Notes under the pieces: generated by a model
What the model was told of the DNA's origin: nothing
Seen by the model: only the letters and a program-made list of their open reading frames with translations
Database searches by the model: none
Translations under genes and position numbers: made by a program
Shown here: positions 47,301-59,100 of the stretch, piece after piece
Layout of the letters: every line of letters starts with the position of its first letter
Numbering within the stretch: the stretch's first letter is position 1
Assembly (NCBI GenBank): GCA_010356995.1
Contig: ML996696.1
Span: 436,364-500,363 of the forward strand
DNA length: 64,000 bases
Reading direction: 5' to 3'
From: Trichodelitschia bisporula
Taxonomy: Eukaryota > Ascomycota > Dothideomycetes > Phaeotrichales > Phaeotrichaceae

Positions 47301-50300
47301 CCGTGAGGGTCTTCCATGGATCCTCGTTGCGGCGAAGCGACGGTGCGGTGACAGGAGTGCCGCCAATGGATGACCGGACCATCCCAGAGCACACAGGGTG
47401 AGCGCCAACCTCGACCCAAGCAGTCCTCTCGTCGAAGATCTTCTCATCCTGGCCTTGCGAAATCGCAGCCCAGAAGTTGACGGTTTCACGGGCGTGGCGG
47501 GCGAGATAGTCGGGGCCAATGATACCAGCTTCAGTGATGACGTCACCTGTCAGCGGCGACAGCACAGGGACATCGGGCTTGTGGAAGGTGACGCCGGCCG
47601 CTGCCTCCTTGAAGGCATCGAGGATGGGATCAACCTGTGCTGAGTGGAAGGCAAATGGCACATTGAGCTTCGTCGACTTGAAGCCCTTGCTTGCGATGAT
47701 ATCGGTCACGCCCGAAATCACTTCAACAGTGCCGCAGAGGACAGTTTCCTCTGGGCCGTTGATGCAGGCAACCTCCGTCATCTTGTCGCCCAAGACCTCT
47801 TCGCAGGTTTCGACGCTGGCCTTGACAGCAAGCATGCCGTGTGTGTACTTGGTGCAGTCGCGCTCTAGGAGCTGAGCCCGACGCCCGACCAGCAGAATCA
47901 TGTCGCTGGCCGACAGGACACCTGCAACCTGAAGCGCAGCATACTCGCCCAGGCTGTGGCCAATGACGGCAACAGGCTTGACACCCCAAGAATACCACAT
48001 GCGAGCGAGCGCGACCTGGATGCAGGACATGCCAAGCTGAACAACCACAGGGGACAGAGTTGCGACGTCGGTGCCATCCAACAGGGGAAGGTAGGACGGG
48101 AAGCCCTGGAGGCGCGACAGCTTGTCAAGCTCATCGATGTCGGCGCGGAATGAGGGCAGCTCCTGGTACAGCTTCTGCGCCAAGCCGGTGTACTGAGAGC
48201 CTTGGCCGGTGAAACAGAAGGCCGTCGGCGTGGCCACCATGCGCGTGGGGGTGTAAGTCTCGCGAATTTGGGCCATCAAACCCTCGCGCACTTTGCTCAT
48301 CTCTGATACGGTGAAAGCAACACGGTAATTGTGCTGAATGCGACGCGCGGTAAGAGTGTATGCCAGACTGGGGAGGGTGGTCTCTGGGTTGTTCTTGAGG
48401 TACTCGTCCAGGTTGTTGATGTTCCGCTTCAGCGAAGCGATTGAACGCGCAGAAACAGTCAAAAGGTGAGTGCCCCTGGGGTCAACGCCAGTAGGCGCCT
48501 GCCTAAGTGGACCATCCTCGAGGACAACGGCAGTGTTGCCACCCGCAGCGCTGAAATTGTTGACGAACAACTTGCGCTGCTTGGCCCCGTCACGAGGGAA
48601 GGGCGTATTCGTGACCGGAATATGAACATTGCGGCGCCCGAGATCCTTGGGGAAGGTCTGGTTGATGATCCCCTTGATACCAACGTTGGCAGGGATGGCA
48701 TTCTTCTGCATCATCATCAAAACCTTGATGAGTGCGTTGATGCCGGAAGAAGCTTCACCGTGACCGATGTTGGCCTTCAGCGCGCCCAAGTAGAGCGGCT
48801 GATCAGCGCGACGCTGACGGTTGCGGGGAGCAAAAGCGTTCGTGACCGAAGTCATCTCAATGCCGTCACCGGCCTGAGTGCCAGTGCCATGCATCTCGAC
48901 ATACGAGATGTCGTGAGCATCAACACCGGCCTCGTTGAGCACCCGCTTGTAGAGGAACTCCTGTGCACCCGCATGAGGATGGGTGATGGAGACAGCCTCA
49001 GCAGAGTGATTGGTGGCGGCTCCCAGGATGCTGCCAAGGATGACGTCCTTATCGCGAATGGCATCCTCGTAGCGCTTGAGGATGACGGTACCGCAGCCGT
49101 CACCACGGCAGTAGCCGTCGGCATCGTTGTCGTAGGTCTTGCAGCTGCCAGTCTTCGAGAGGAACTGACCCTTGGACAGACCGGCGAAAATGTCCGGGTT
49201 GGTCAGGACATTGAGGCCACCAGCGCAAGCCGTGTCGCAATCGCCCGCCCACAGTGAGGTGCAAGCAAGCTGGATGGCAGCAAAGCTGGAAGAGCAGGCG
49301 GTATCGACGCTGAAGGATGGACCAGAAAACTTGAAGTAGTAATTGATACGTCCCGGCGCAAACGCGCGCACACCACCCGTGATGAAGTAGGTGTCGACGT
49401 TCTCCGCCGCATTGATCTCACGCCAGTCATCCGAGGTCTGTCCGTAGAAAGTCCCGATGCGGTCGAGCTTGGTAGACGGGGTGCGATTGGGGACGTAACC
49501 AGACATCTCCAGTGCCTCATAGGCGGTCACGAGGGCCAGACGGCCCATCGGATCGGTCTGAGCTGCCTCTCGTGGAGACATGTTGAAGAATCTGGGGTCG
49601 AAAAGTCCCGGCTCGTCGATGAAGCAGCCATAGGGAGTGTGGGACTTGTTCTTTCCCTTGCCGGTCGGATCGCAGTGCACTTTCGCGTCAAAGCGGTCCG
49701 CGGGAATCTCCCGGTGCACATCCAGCCCCTTCATCAACAACTCCCAGAGAGCCTCATGGCTGGCAGCGCTGGGGAAGCGGCCAGACATGCCGACTATGGC
49801 AATCTTGTCACTGCTGGTCCGGCCGAAAGTGCCCTCGGAATGGACCCAGGAGCTGTGATCCATGAAACTGACTTCCGACTGGCCACCCGCCTTGAGAGCA
49901 GACACGAGACTGTTGGTGACGTTGGTCATGCCGTAGGCGGCAACGGTGCACACGTCACTGGCGCCGGAAACCGAGCTTGCGACCTCACTGAGAAGGTGGT
50001 CCCACCGGACTGGAGCTTCCAGAATCTCTTGCAGGACAAGCTCGAAGAGCTCCGCGGCAGAGGTCGCTTCGTGGCACTTCCCAGTCGCCGCCGAATGGAT
50101 CAGACGGGCAGGGCGGTAAAAGCGCAGGTTCGCAAGTGTCTCCTCCGTCATAATCGCCTTGCGATTATCACTGTCGTAAAGATGGGGGGCGTGGTACGGT
50201 GCGTAAACCGGGATGGCCACGCGATTGTGGCTGCTGATAGTCTCGCACTTCGAGAAGAGCTTGTCCATTGTTGAAGGGGGGCCACTCAAGGTCAACGCCA

Positions 50301-50960
50301 TGACACTGACTGCGCTGATGTAGGCGTAGTTCGGCCGCGAAATGCTATTCTCGGCATGGAAAACATCGAGGGCGGCGTTCGTCGTCTCTTCATCATTCGT
50401 CGTCACGATGGTGGACCAGCTGCGAAGCTGCTTGTCCGACTCAATGGTAGCGCGCATGGTGCCAACCTGGAAGCCAGTCCGGAAAGAGATCCGAACCGCC
50501 TCCACAGCAATTGGCAGCAAATCGCTGACCGAGTGTGCACATGCAACAGCAGCGCCAGCCAAGAGACCGGTGCAGAGACCGAGGATGCGGGTGTTGGAAG
50601 CAGCGGGCAACTGGCCGGGATTCTCCCCGAAGTACCTGTTGAAAATCAGAATGATTGTCGAAGAACTCCTCAAGCGACATACCCAATGTAGTGAGCAAGC
50701 TGAGAGATGGTGAGCAAGCAGCTTTCCAGCTGAGGCACCTTCGTCTCCTGCTCGTAGTACTTCTCCGCAAGATGGGAGATGGTGAGGAAGTGCGGGACTT
50801 CACTCCGCGTCCGCTGGGGAAGCTTCTCCACCTCCTCCCTCAGAGCAATAGCGGCTCTCTCCAGGAAAGTTGAGAGTGCGGCATTGTTCCGGATAGCCGC
50901 CAGTCGTCGCAGCAGGACCGATTGGTCCGCCGTCTGGTCGCCGAAAATCTGAATGTTCAT
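44339..50960 (-). CDS. Non-reducing polyketide synthase, SAT-KS-AT-PT-ACP-ACP-TE (pigment/DHN-melanin type)
   Basis: Three exons, 50960-50683, 50635-44446 and 44392-44339; introns 47 and 53 nt; 2173 residues. It is an iterative type I PKS of the cytosol that builds an aromatic polyketide from acetyl/malonyl-CoA. The starter-unit ACP transacylase (1 to about 350) has active C114 in LGLCTGLLAG. The ketosynthase (about 370-800) has C540 in VDTACSSS plus HGTGTQAGD and KANIGHGEASSG. The malonyl transferase has S987 in GHSLGEY. The product-template dehydratase-fold domain has H1317 (ISGHLVNG) and D1508 (WIDSLAHL). The ACPs have phosphopantetheine serines S1696 (LGVDSLLSL) and S1828 (MGMDSLMSL). The thioesterase/Claisen cyclase has S1997 (GGWSAGG) and H2148 (GGNHFSMM). 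All catalytic residues are intact. KS and PT wording match wA/alb1/PKS1 enzymes making YWA1 or tetrahydroxynaphthalene; which of the two cannot be settled by eye. Confidence 0.95.
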
Positions 50961-52380
50961 GGTGAACGGTATTAAGGATTACAATGATGCGCTTGGAAAT
51001 CTAGTCGTAAAAGAAATGGCGGCGTGACCCTGAACGAAGTTGGGGCTCCTAAGGTTCGGCCGTGGGGACCATATACCGCAGTGATATGGCGAGTTGCTCC
51101 TCAAGAAGCGAAAGTTTGAAGCAACTTCGGGACCCCGAGGATGATGGCCGCGGACGATTCTTAGCCGATGTCGATGGTGATATGAAGTCGTAGTATGGGG
51201 AGAATCTCGTGAACGATTAAGTACTGGTACGACGATCGGATTGATCTGGCCCTTGAAGAGATATGAGGGCGGGGTGTGTATGGAGGGAGGAAAGAATGGT
51301 TTGAACAGCCTTGTCCAGGGTGACGGGCAACGATAGTTATACCAGAATGGCGATGAGGGAGCAATTGAGCTTGCCCGGACAATAACTCTATTTGTAGCCC
51401 AGTGGCGTTGCCAGGGGCCTAAGCCCACCTTCGTGCGGTCTCATCAACATGAGAAGCGTGAGATTCCTCGATGCAGAATGGACGGTCAGGTCCTGTACTC
51501 CGCCGTCCCGCAGCCGAACAGGCTTGCACAGACCACGCAGGTCAGAGTCTCCAGCAGAATCAAACACCTCTCTAGGCTTGCTGTCAGATAGCTAGTAAGG
51601 GCTGATATGCAATCATTACGAAGTGGCTCCATAGTGGGAACGGAAGCCCTGAGGATGGATACGCCAGATGCCTGGGTGGGCCAGATGGCGTTCGAAGCTC
51701 GAACAGCCAGGGGATTGCGCGGGCGGGCCCCCGATGGACGGCTCCCCACCATAACCAAAGAAGGCAGAGGTGAGCGAAAAGAGACTGAGGAGAGAGACAT
51801 CCAATGAATAGGCCACCCAGAGTCCGGATGCTTCACTTTGACTTGGAGCTCCCCACCCGTGGTCCGAGCATTAGAGGCGCAGGACTTGGGTGCCTGGCGG
51901 CCGGACGTTGTCTAGGGTGATTTGCGAGAGGAGAGGCTCTCCAGAAGTGGGATTATTCAGTAAGACTCGGTGGGTGGGCCTAAAGTTAGAAAAAGAGATG
52001 TGACATTGGACCAAGTAGCTGCATGGCTTGATGGGCGCAGCCGCAGGCCTCCAGCAAGCCGGGCAAGGTGGAGCAATCGACAGCGAGGTGGAGGCGGAGG
52101 CTGAGGCGGGGAGAGAGAAGTTAGAGAGAGAGCAGGCATGCGTGCTTGTGGTACATACGGAGGAGTAAATGGCGTAGATTGGACAAGGCGCGTTGAGCAT
52201 CGACCGCTGATTGTAAGTTTTTTAGCCAGTATTTCGATCGAAGCAGAGTGTAGTACTCGTAGTAGACTAGGGTGGCTACAGATTGGCCTGAGAAGAGAGT
52301 GAAGGCTTCCGAAACGACCTCCAGAGTAGAGGGGAAAGGGCCCCATCCACACATCATAACGTCGTCTTTTTGCTTCGCTT
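50961..52380. promoter_or_regulatory. PKS promoter and upstream region
   Basis: 1.4 kb upstream of the PKS ATG without a convincing ORF. No TATA box at a clear distance. The far end is bounded by a long CT microsatellite. A pathway-regulator site cannot be named. Confidence 0.45.
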
Positions 52381-52390
52381 GTATCTATCC

Positions 52391-52435
52391 CTCTCTCTCC
52401 CTCTCTCTCTCTCTCTCCCTCTCTCTCCCTCTCTC

Positions 52436-52475
<40 letters not shown>

Positions 52476-52485
52476 TCTTTCTCTA
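52391..52485. repeat. (CT)n microsatellite, about 95 bp
   Basis: Almost pure CT/CCT tract with short CCC and TTC interruptions, including an uninterrupted (CT) run of about 35 bp around 52437-52471. Translated frames give poly Ser-Leu and are artefacts. Confidence 0.95.
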
Positions 52486-53230
52486 TCTCTCCTTCAGTCG
52501 TCACTAAACGCGTTCAACCGCCACTTGCCATATTGCTGCTTGACGATTAGCTAGTATGAAAAGGTAGAGAGGCTATGGTAGGATGCCTGACCGCTGGCGG
52601 CGGGATCTTCTACCGCCCAAGACTTCTTCCAAGCCTTCCAAGCCACCTTCTCACCTCCGCACCAGCTCGTCTGTGCGCCGCACCGCAACGCACCGCTGCA
52701 CCACATGTACTGTGTACCGTACGGTCCAGCGCCCGCCTCAAGGTGTCCACGCTTCACGTAACATGTGCTAGCCATGATGCAGCCGCGTGTCCCTCTTCAT
52801 CCGTAGGTTCTCGCTGTACCGGTACCGGGGGGGTTTGAGGATGATTGGATGTGAGGATGTTGAGACTGAAAGAGCCGCGGGTTGTTCTTGATCTTCTGTC
52901 AAGAGGAGCGAATTCTATGCAGGGCGCACACTCCTGAGTCCGTGGTTCGGACGTGCCTCCCCTCAAAGTCGCGAGTCGCGCGGGTCGTGACTTCCAACCT
53001 CGTACACACCTGGTTTGCTGTTGTGCGGAGATGTTGCAAGGGGGTAGTTAATAGGTGGTATAATCCTGGTGTAGTGGGTCATTAATTGTCCGTCTCCCAC
53101 CCCGTATTTGCCCCCAGTCAGCGCCATCGTTACTTCCCTTTCTTCTCGATACTCAAGGGAATCTCACCTCCTCGTTCAACCCAAAGCCCCTTGGCATTTG
53201 CTTCCCGCCCCCTTCTCACCTCTCTTATGC

Positions 53231-53308
53231 TTCTCTCTCCTCTCTCCTCTCTCCTCTTTCTCCTCTCTCTCCTCTCTCTCCTCTCTCTCCTCTCTCTCCT
53301 CTCTCCTC
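53231..53308. repeat. CTCTCTCCT-type tandem array, about 78 bp
   Basis: Seven to eight units of 7-9 bp (CTCTCTCCT with shorter CTCTCCT variants) on the plus strand, 0.75 kb from the CT microsatellite. Confidence 0.9.
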
Positions 53309-53544
53309 GACAGTTCCCGCTTTCTTCCCCCCCTACCCCCACCCACCGCTCCAAAACTACCCCACCTCACTCCAAGCTCCCGCAAGCCCCCAGCTACCGT
53401 ACAAGCCACCGGAAAGGGTAACACGGCTGGAGGTACCGGTAAACCAGCCGAGGGGAAGGAGCTGTCTGCCGTATTACCCCCCAAAACTGTACTAGCAAGA
53501 TACACCTCCCACCAAAAACAATAAGGCACTCCTTTTCTCTTCCG

Positions 53545-53583
53545 CAAAGCCACCCAAAGCCACCCAAAGCCACCCAAAGCCAC
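53545..53583. repeat. 10-bp tandem repeat CACCCAAAGC, about 3.5 copies
   Basis: Three perfect units plus part of a fourth (GCAAAGC before, CACC after). No open frame of interest passes through it. Confidence 0.9.
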
Positions 53584-56121
53584 CACACCTTCATCTCGCG
53601 CTCTTCCTAACCATCACCCACTCCGCCCTACTACGAGATTCTCCCCCGCTATCCCTTTCTGTACACAGTACCTGTCTGCTACTCTGATATCCCATCCCGA
53701 AAAAGCCCCCAAAAATTCATTTCCCCGGCCGCGTAGCCAGCCTCATCACCGCTTTGGAAGATGTTTGCGATTATCCCTCCCCCCTAACTGGTGTCGAGTC
53801 TTCCCCTCGACCTTGCCCCTCCCTTTAAGCTCATGATTACTAGCCCGCAAGTTTGTGCATTTGCCGTTCCCGTCGAGGCCGTCTTGTCGAGATTGGGCTC
53901 TTCCCGGATCCCCACCCCACCCCGCGCCAAAGGCGTTGCCGTCTCCCGAGTACACTAAATAATAGCTAAACCTGACGTGCCGCCGCTTGTCGCCCCCGCC
54001 TTTGTCACCAGCTCAAAATGTTATGATTGATGCTCTCGGCTCTTCGACGTCCACGTCCCACAGTGGGTAGTGAAGTTTGTGGAACTGGGTCAGCAATCCC
54101 CATATGTCCGTCCGGACGTTCTGGCCTTGCACCCCATGAGTATATCTTATCCTATTCGCCCTCGCCCCTGCCCCGTCGTGTGGAATTTGTTGTGTAACCC
54201 TGGAGTACTCGCCTGGAATACTCGCAGCATGTACCCCAGCGCCGGAATCCGGATAGATCCCCAGTGTCCCCAGCGTAACCCATCGTGCACGCCAACTGTT
54301 TTCTAGGCCGCCCGAGACGGTGACCCCGAGAACGAAGGTAAGCTACCTTAGAATACGCTGTCCTACCTTGCTCGGCACCGTTTGCACATTTCAACAAAGT
54401 AGGATTGTGGACAGGCGATACTACTGTGTACCATTCACTTCTTGAGAGCCCTTGGCCGGCATCCCGTTGAACTGGCGATCAATGGGTCGTCAGCTTCCTC
54501 CTTTCACGCCGCTGGTCCCACAGCAAAGACATGGAGATCAGCAAAGAGCTCCATCCCATTCGAAAAGGATGGGCGATCTTGCCCTATGTGGGGCCGCCAC
54601 CTCGAACTCAAAGGTCTCATCGCTACTCCTGATGCTGGAGGTACATGTGCACTCAAGGGAGGGTCGTGTGGGTGCCATGTTCCCGAGTCCATCCCTTTCA
54701 AGTCTTGACATGCGAGCCTGTCTGTCCTTACTTCTCGACTCCCTGGACCCGCGTGGGAACCATCAGGTAGCCTTCTTTGGCGTTAGCGTGGGGCGCTCAT
54801 TGCTACCGCCTGCCCTGCGCGCCTTATCGTAGCGGCTAACCAAGCGCTCTCCCAAGTGCAAGCGAGCCAAGCGAGCGTACTTCAATTCCGAATACGCGCA
54901 GCAAGCACGCCCGTTGATGACTGCGGCGCCTGGACCGAGGCTGGACCGATATCGTTCTTCGTTTGGTTCTGCTGCTTCGTTTTCGCACCCTGGTGTAGCC
55001 GCCCCTCAGCCCCGCGCTGGAAGCCTGAACCCTCGTCATGAACTAGGCTGACCAATTAGATAAGGTTTATCACCCAATAATAGCAGCATCGCGGGACCAA
55101 GCCCCCTTCATCGCACTGCATTTTCGTAGCCGTTTGTTAGTTACCGCAAATTTCCAGTGTCTGCTACTTGAGCATTATCAAGCCGATGCGGTGTCGAAGA
55201 AAAATGGAACCCATACGCTATCCTACCAATGTCGACATTTCCTATGCACTTCCGCACCGCTCGGCTTCGGCCTTCACACCGTCTCTACAATGTTTCGGGG
55301 CTTTTGATCTGCAGTTCGATCTCGCCCAATTGCCGGCAGTGCATGTGCATGTGCATTGAGCCTGATGCCGTATCTGGAGATCAAGCTGGAGCCGACAGCA
55401 TATTCACCAACACCGTAACTCGTACCTCGCCTTTCGCAGCCTCGACACAACCCCATTCTGACTGTCGAGGCTTGTGGCAACCCTATCGCTTTCTAAGCAA
55501 GCCTACCACAAGGGAAGATTCCAGCCTCGTACGATCTGGTCATGCTCACCACTCTGATGGATTAACCCAAGGCGTAACATGCTACACTACTGAGCTTCGT
55601 GATGGAGATCATCGGTTTGAAGTCTACTTGTCTCTGAACCACTAGCCAAGTCAGTGTTGCTGTGAAAACGGGCTTCGAAGGTCGCATCTTCAGCCACGTC
55701 GGCCAACGTGAGGGGGTCTCCGTTGCAGGCCTCACGCATGTAGATAGGTCCACGCCAGTTTCTGTCATGTCTGTCTGGCGAGCCGCATTATACTCGGTAC
55801 CCTCATGGTTTTCGTTGATTCATGTCCGTTTCAGCCGAGGCTCGTTTGTATCTCAGTTAAAGCCCAGCTACGTACCAATGCCCTTTTGTCAGAGCCACCG
55901 TCGAGCTCTGTCTATCATGACGCGGTCATTTCTACAATACTAGTTTTCAGCGCATCATCGCATCTGCCAAGGGTCGTTGCACCACGAGAAGGTAGTGCTC
56001 GTTGCCCCACGTTTGCGGGGACGGATAATCGTGAGGGCGGACTTCGGGAGGTGGGCTTGCCAAGACTGAGGAGAGCGGGCATGACGCCATCTCCATCAGT
56101 CTCCCCCACCCCACCTCCTCT

Positions 56122-56147
56122 ACGGTACAGCACCGTACCGTACCGAT
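56122..56147. repeat. Imperfect inverted/tandem CGGTAC-ACCGTACCGTACCG cluster
   Basis: CGGTAC is separated by AGC from ACCGTACCGTACCG. The arms can pair over 6-7 bp, and the right arm is a 5-bp (ACCGT) tandem. Non-coding context. Confidence 0.65.
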
Positions 56148-59100
56148 GGCCTCAGAAGCACAATACATACATCTGCGCTCAATGAGTTCGGAATTCCGTT
56201 ATCTCATCGAATCAGTCCGTCTGCCTTCATCTTGACCCTCGGTTTGTCCGAGCACTTGCTATCTCAAGCCTTGGATCAACACCACCGGTACGACACTCTG
56301 CAGCATCTCGGTCGACCGTCGACAGCCCGCATATCGGCATGTACGAAGTGAATCTTCCTCTGGTGTCCATGGCCGATTGGCCAAACAGGCTCCACGAAGG
56401 CTACCTCGTCGGACACTAAGGCTAGGGTATCATTCAGCTGCCAAAGCATCTCACCCGCTTTGGGTTGCTGTCGTTTGCAACAAAGAATATCATGTCACTG
56501 AATAGACCGTTCGATTTAATCCTTGCGCCTCCCAAATGCTGTGTACGGTATCCATGCGGCTGACAACACATTAGACTCTTCGCCTTCTTTTCGATTAGTC
56601 GTGGCTTGCCATGCAAAGACTGCCACCGGTGATCACAATGGGCCCAGGGCTTGGAACTTTACCATCCATTTACCCGTAGCGCTTGGTGGGGAAGCACTCG
56701 TCTAGACCATCTCGCACCCTCTTCGACCGAACTGTTATGTCCCGTGACATCATCGCGTAGTATTCGTCTACCAAATGAAGTATTTACATACCACTGGATC
56801 ATCACCGGTTTCAGGACCATAACTTGCACCACTTCGGTCAAATGCGTATATCAAATGTCTCGATCATTCAGCACGTCAACGCGATTTGCGGACCTTTCCC
56901 AGTTGAAAGGCTCAACATAGTATCCCAACAGAAGACCCGTCAGCCTTGAGCAACGACCTCTGCGGTATTACCGCTTGCGAACCGATTACCTTCGTTAGTC
57001 GGCAACTTATCCCGGATGACCCAGGGTCGCAACCACCTCCTACCCGGACTTGGGATTCTGGTCCGAGGAAGCGTGTCGCTCAAGATGCCAACGTTGACTT
57101 TCAGCATCTGATCTTCAATGGCTGTGGCTACACCTAGACTTGATGCAAGGCAACCGACGGGAATAAGCAATATTGCGGGTTGGGTATCCACGATCCGTCG
57201 TCGTCTGACCGTTGTCCTTGTCAAGTAACAGGGACCGGGCCTTGCAACAATCGCGACCCAATTTCACAGTAACTTCTATCCAACTCTCGCAATCAATGAA
57301 GCTGCAGCGATCTGCGGCATTCTCACACCCTGTGGATACAATTATGTCTTCGGCGTCTATTGAGCGAACCATCCAAGACCCGGAATACCAGGCCCAGTTA
57401 AGGAGCAAGTCAGTGACGTCTCCAGTCAATCTCGTGGAACTATGAGCTTCTTCTATCACATCATCTTTGACATAGTCCGCACGCGCCGCCACAGATCTTG
57501 CGCTTTTAATCAATATGCGTCCTTCACGCCTGCTGCAGCCGTGGGGAGCATCTGAAATACTCGAACTTCTCATGTGCATCATCCTGCGCAACGCATGGCT
57601 TATGGGACTCCACGTCTTATTGATAGGCGGCTCCTGCAATTTCAGGGCTTCAATCCCATGCTTCGTTGAATGCCTAGCATTCGGCTCTTTGGATACGGAT
57701 GGCCAATACCCTCGCGGGATCATCATTGACGACGGAGAGCAGACTTACTTGTTTGTAACGGTAGCTGGATTTTTCTTCTATCTCAATTTATGAATGAAGG
57801 TTATTCTTCAGAGCGATTCACGAAGTACTTCGGGGTTGTCCCCCGGACAAGGCTGAGGGCCTGTAAGCCCCCAGCCCTGCAGCCCGCTAGGTTACCCCTT
57901 CTCGCAGTGACAACCACGATCACGGAGCTTTTTCCTCGGAAGGCGGCAGGTTGCGAAACAAGGTACGGAGAGTTCAGGATATGTTAAATCGTATTGTTTC
58001 AAGCTGTTCCTCGAAGTGTCTAGAATAAATGTTTGCATTGACATCCCCTGGCCCTAGCACAATTGAAACCAGGATCGGGTAAGAGTTGTTCTACTTCGAA
58101 GAACCCAGAAGTTCCCCCTGGGGATCTCACAGGGCATTTAATCTATAAGGTGATCGAATAGGGAGAACACTTGGGCCTACGCCACTCCCCAGTGCTCGAT
58201 ACCGGAGCCATCGTGGACCGGAAGTGTATCCGAAGTTTCGGACAGCTGCAGGCAAAATAGGTCCGGCATCTATCCCATTTATTCCCGCCATGCTGACTTT
58301 TAACTGGAACTTATGGACAAGGCTTTAAGCAAATATGGTCGTCATCATTCACACGTACTTTGCAATCAATATCAATCTCTTGTCAGCGCTTGGGGATCAT
58401 CTACATTACTCGAGTCACTCCCGGCACATTCTATGAGAATCTCAAGTCAAGAGATGAGACGGAAGAGCTAACACCGGATACGATGGAATATGAAGCCAAT
58501 CAAATCAATGTTGCCTCGAGGGACCGTCAACGTCAGTAGTCAATACAATCCCTTCACTCCCAAGAGTTTAGAAGCGCTTAACGTTGGCCATCTGAAGCTA
58601 ACGTGTGGCCTTTCGTATGTTTAATCCCAGATTAAATCAGCTAGATGACGTTGCACTGAGGTTGTCGAGGCAAATCACGCCGTTGCCACCGAATAGACGT
58701 CTCCAATATCATTCCCTACAACTGCCTCCGCTCATCTGGACCGAACCTTGTGTTTTTCCAGGCTCACCGCTTCTCGCATGGATGGTATCAAGTCATTCCA
58801 TATTCCGGTCGCCGTCGAGACTCTGAAGTCCGACAGCAACAACGCATCCGGCGCGGGGAGGGCATTACCCCATGAGACCAAGGATGTCGTGAAGGGTGTA
58901 CACGAACATGCACACGCTCCATAAGGAGCTCCTATGACGCGACCGTTGGGACCATAAGCGTAGCTATGCTGGCTCGCATGTCTGCTCTTCAATCTGTTGG
59001 AGCTCGAGCTTGTCCGGAACTGGGGTCATCATCGTGATGACAAACGCGACAGCGTCTCACTTCGCTCATTCAGCGAAGCAAAAAGTGACACGCGGGTGCA

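Noticed and set aside
52272-52550. Plus-strand frame with long Ser-Leu repeats
   Set aside because: Pure translation of the CT microsatellite.
52391-53583. Regular repeats as a CRISPR-like array
   Set aside because: They are uninterrupted simple-sequence repeats without spacers, in a eukaryotic genome.
57115-57726. 203-codon minus-strand open frame
   Set aside because: No domain-like pattern, odd composition, no splice partners or conserved context; a frame of this length can arise by chance in this base composition.
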